From: Candidatus Latescibacterota bacterium
GTDB lineage: Bacteria > Latescibacterota > UBA2968 > GCA-2709665
NCBI GenBank assembly: GCA_012271065.1
Contig: JAAXHE010000280.1
Location: 1-6,420 of the forward strand
DNA: 6,420 bases
Reading direction: 5' to 3'
The notes under the pieces are model-generated. The model saw nothing but the letters and a program-made list of their open reading frames with translations. It did no database searches and was not told the origin of the DNA. Below, piece after piece: positions 5,710 to 6,420 of this stretch; positions within the stretch are counted from its first letter, which is position 1, and each line of letters begins with the position of its first letter. The position numbers and the translations under genes were made by a program.

Positions 5710-6420
5710 CTACCAAATGAACCCCGGAAGCACCCCGCTCGGCCATCGGCCGGCCTGTTCGCAGGTGGCGGCAAGCGCCTCGGGCGGCGCATGGATGCCG
5801 TGGGAGGTGCCGAGTTCCCCGGCGTGGATGCCGCTGCTCACCCAAAGCGCGTCGATGCCGGCGTCCTGGGCACCGGCGATGTCGGTGCGGAGCGAATCGC
5901 CGATGCCGGCAATCTGCCGGCGGTCCTCCAGGCCGAGCAGCTCGAAGCAGGCGTCGTAGACGCCCGGCAGCGGCTTGCCGTGCCAGCGCACCTCGCCGCC
6001 CAGCTCTTCGTAGGCCTGGGCCAGGGCGCCGGCACATATCTGCGGTTGCTCGCCGAACATCACCACCAGGTCGGGGTTGGCGCAGACCATCGGCAGCTCG
6101 TGCGATCGGGCCGCATGCAGAATGGGCAGGTGGTCGGCTACCGTTTCGCAATCCATGTTGGTGCCGGTGTTGAGCACGAAACTGGCCTCGGCCGGGTCGG
6201 CCACCTCGTCAATGTCGAGGCCTTCCAGTATGCCCTTGTCGCGTTCCGGTCCGAGGTGCAGGCAGGCCCGGCCGAGGGCCCGATACCAGGCATCCGGCCG
6301 ATGCAGCAGATGCTGATAGGTATCCTCGCCGGAGGTCATCAGCCCGTCGTAGAAGCGTCCGAGAATGCCGAACGGCTCAAGCCTGGCGACGGCCGGGCCG
6401 GTGCGCCGCGGTGCGTTCGA
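5710..6420 (-). CDS. HAD-superfamily class IIA phosphatase (NagD-like), 5' end cut by window edge
   Basis: The visible 236 residues start inside the gene with SNAPR, the motif II region (catalytic Ser/Thr) of HAD hydrolases, so coding runs to the window edge beyond the first in-window ATG at 6339. The C2-type cap follows, with YDGLMTSGE (20-28) and VLNTG (82-86). The motif III lysine is Lys149 in HGKP, and motif IV is GDSLRTD (174-180). The Asp nucleophile motif I lies outside the window. The pattern fits the HAD-IIA group found in many alphaproteobacteria (TIGR01459-like), normally about 280-290 residues, so roughly 45-50 are missing. The family dephosphorylates small phosphometabolites such as sugar phosphates, phosphoglycolate or glycerol-3-phosphate; the substrate here is unknown. 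Base composition is visibly more GC-rich than the transporter genes, and a 359-bp gap separates them, so it may be an ordinary resident neighbour and not part of the operon. Confidence 0.9.
   Translation of the reverse strand, partial: SNAPRRTGPAVARLEPFGILGRFYDGLMTSGEDTYQHLLHRPDAWYRALGRACLHLGPERDKGILEGLDIDEVADPAEASFVLNTGTNMDCETVADHLPILHAARSHELPMVCANPDLVVMFGEQPQICAGALAQAYEELGGEVRWHGKPLPGVYDACFELLGLEDRRQIAGIGDSLRTDIAGAQDAGIDALWVSSGIHAGELGTSHGIHAPPEALAATCEQAGRWPSGVLPGFIW

Overview
The window (6420 nt) looks like a chromosomal segment from a high-GC proteobacterium, most likely an alphaproteobacterium. That placement rests on protein style (an alphaproteobacterial-type HAD-IIA phosphatase and a Ugp/CUT1-type importer) and on no taxonomic marker. 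Every intact gene is on the minus strand, so the locus reads from right to left.

In transcription order it holds: (1) 6420-5710, the 3' part of a NagD-like HAD-IIA phosphatase gene, cut by the window edge; (2) 5709-5351, a 359-bp gap without a gene, with several short inverted repeats, where the transporter promoter should lie; (3) 5350-4175, a MalK/UgpC-type ABC ATPase; (4) 4136-2355, one ORF encoding both CUT1 permease subunits (UgpA/MalF-like and UgpE/MalG-like halves) fused head to tail; (5) 2354 to about 1570, roughly 785 bp of mobile-element debris; (6) 1545-280, a UgpB-like periplasmic binding protein with a clear signal peptide and a strong ribosome binding site; (7) 265-225, a perfect 18-bp hairpin; (8) 89-1, the first 29 codons of a GpdQ/CpdA-type metallophosphoesterase, cut by the window edge.

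Together genes 3, 4, 6 and 8 look like a system that imports a glycerophosphodiester or glycerol-3-phosphate-like compound and hydrolyses it inside the cell. Substrate identity is inferred from family resemblance and neighbourhood only; a sugar importer remains possible.

The two most notable points are the single-chain fused permease and the cluster of transposase relics (IS256-like, IstB-like, and a possible DUF4338-like piece). These relics lie between the permease stop and the binding-protein ribosome binding site without breaking either gene. The transporter genes also look less GC-rich than the neighbouring HAD gene, which fits acquisition by transfer. I see no rRNA, tRNA, CRISPR array or complete mobile element, and nothing that amounts to a wholly new system.
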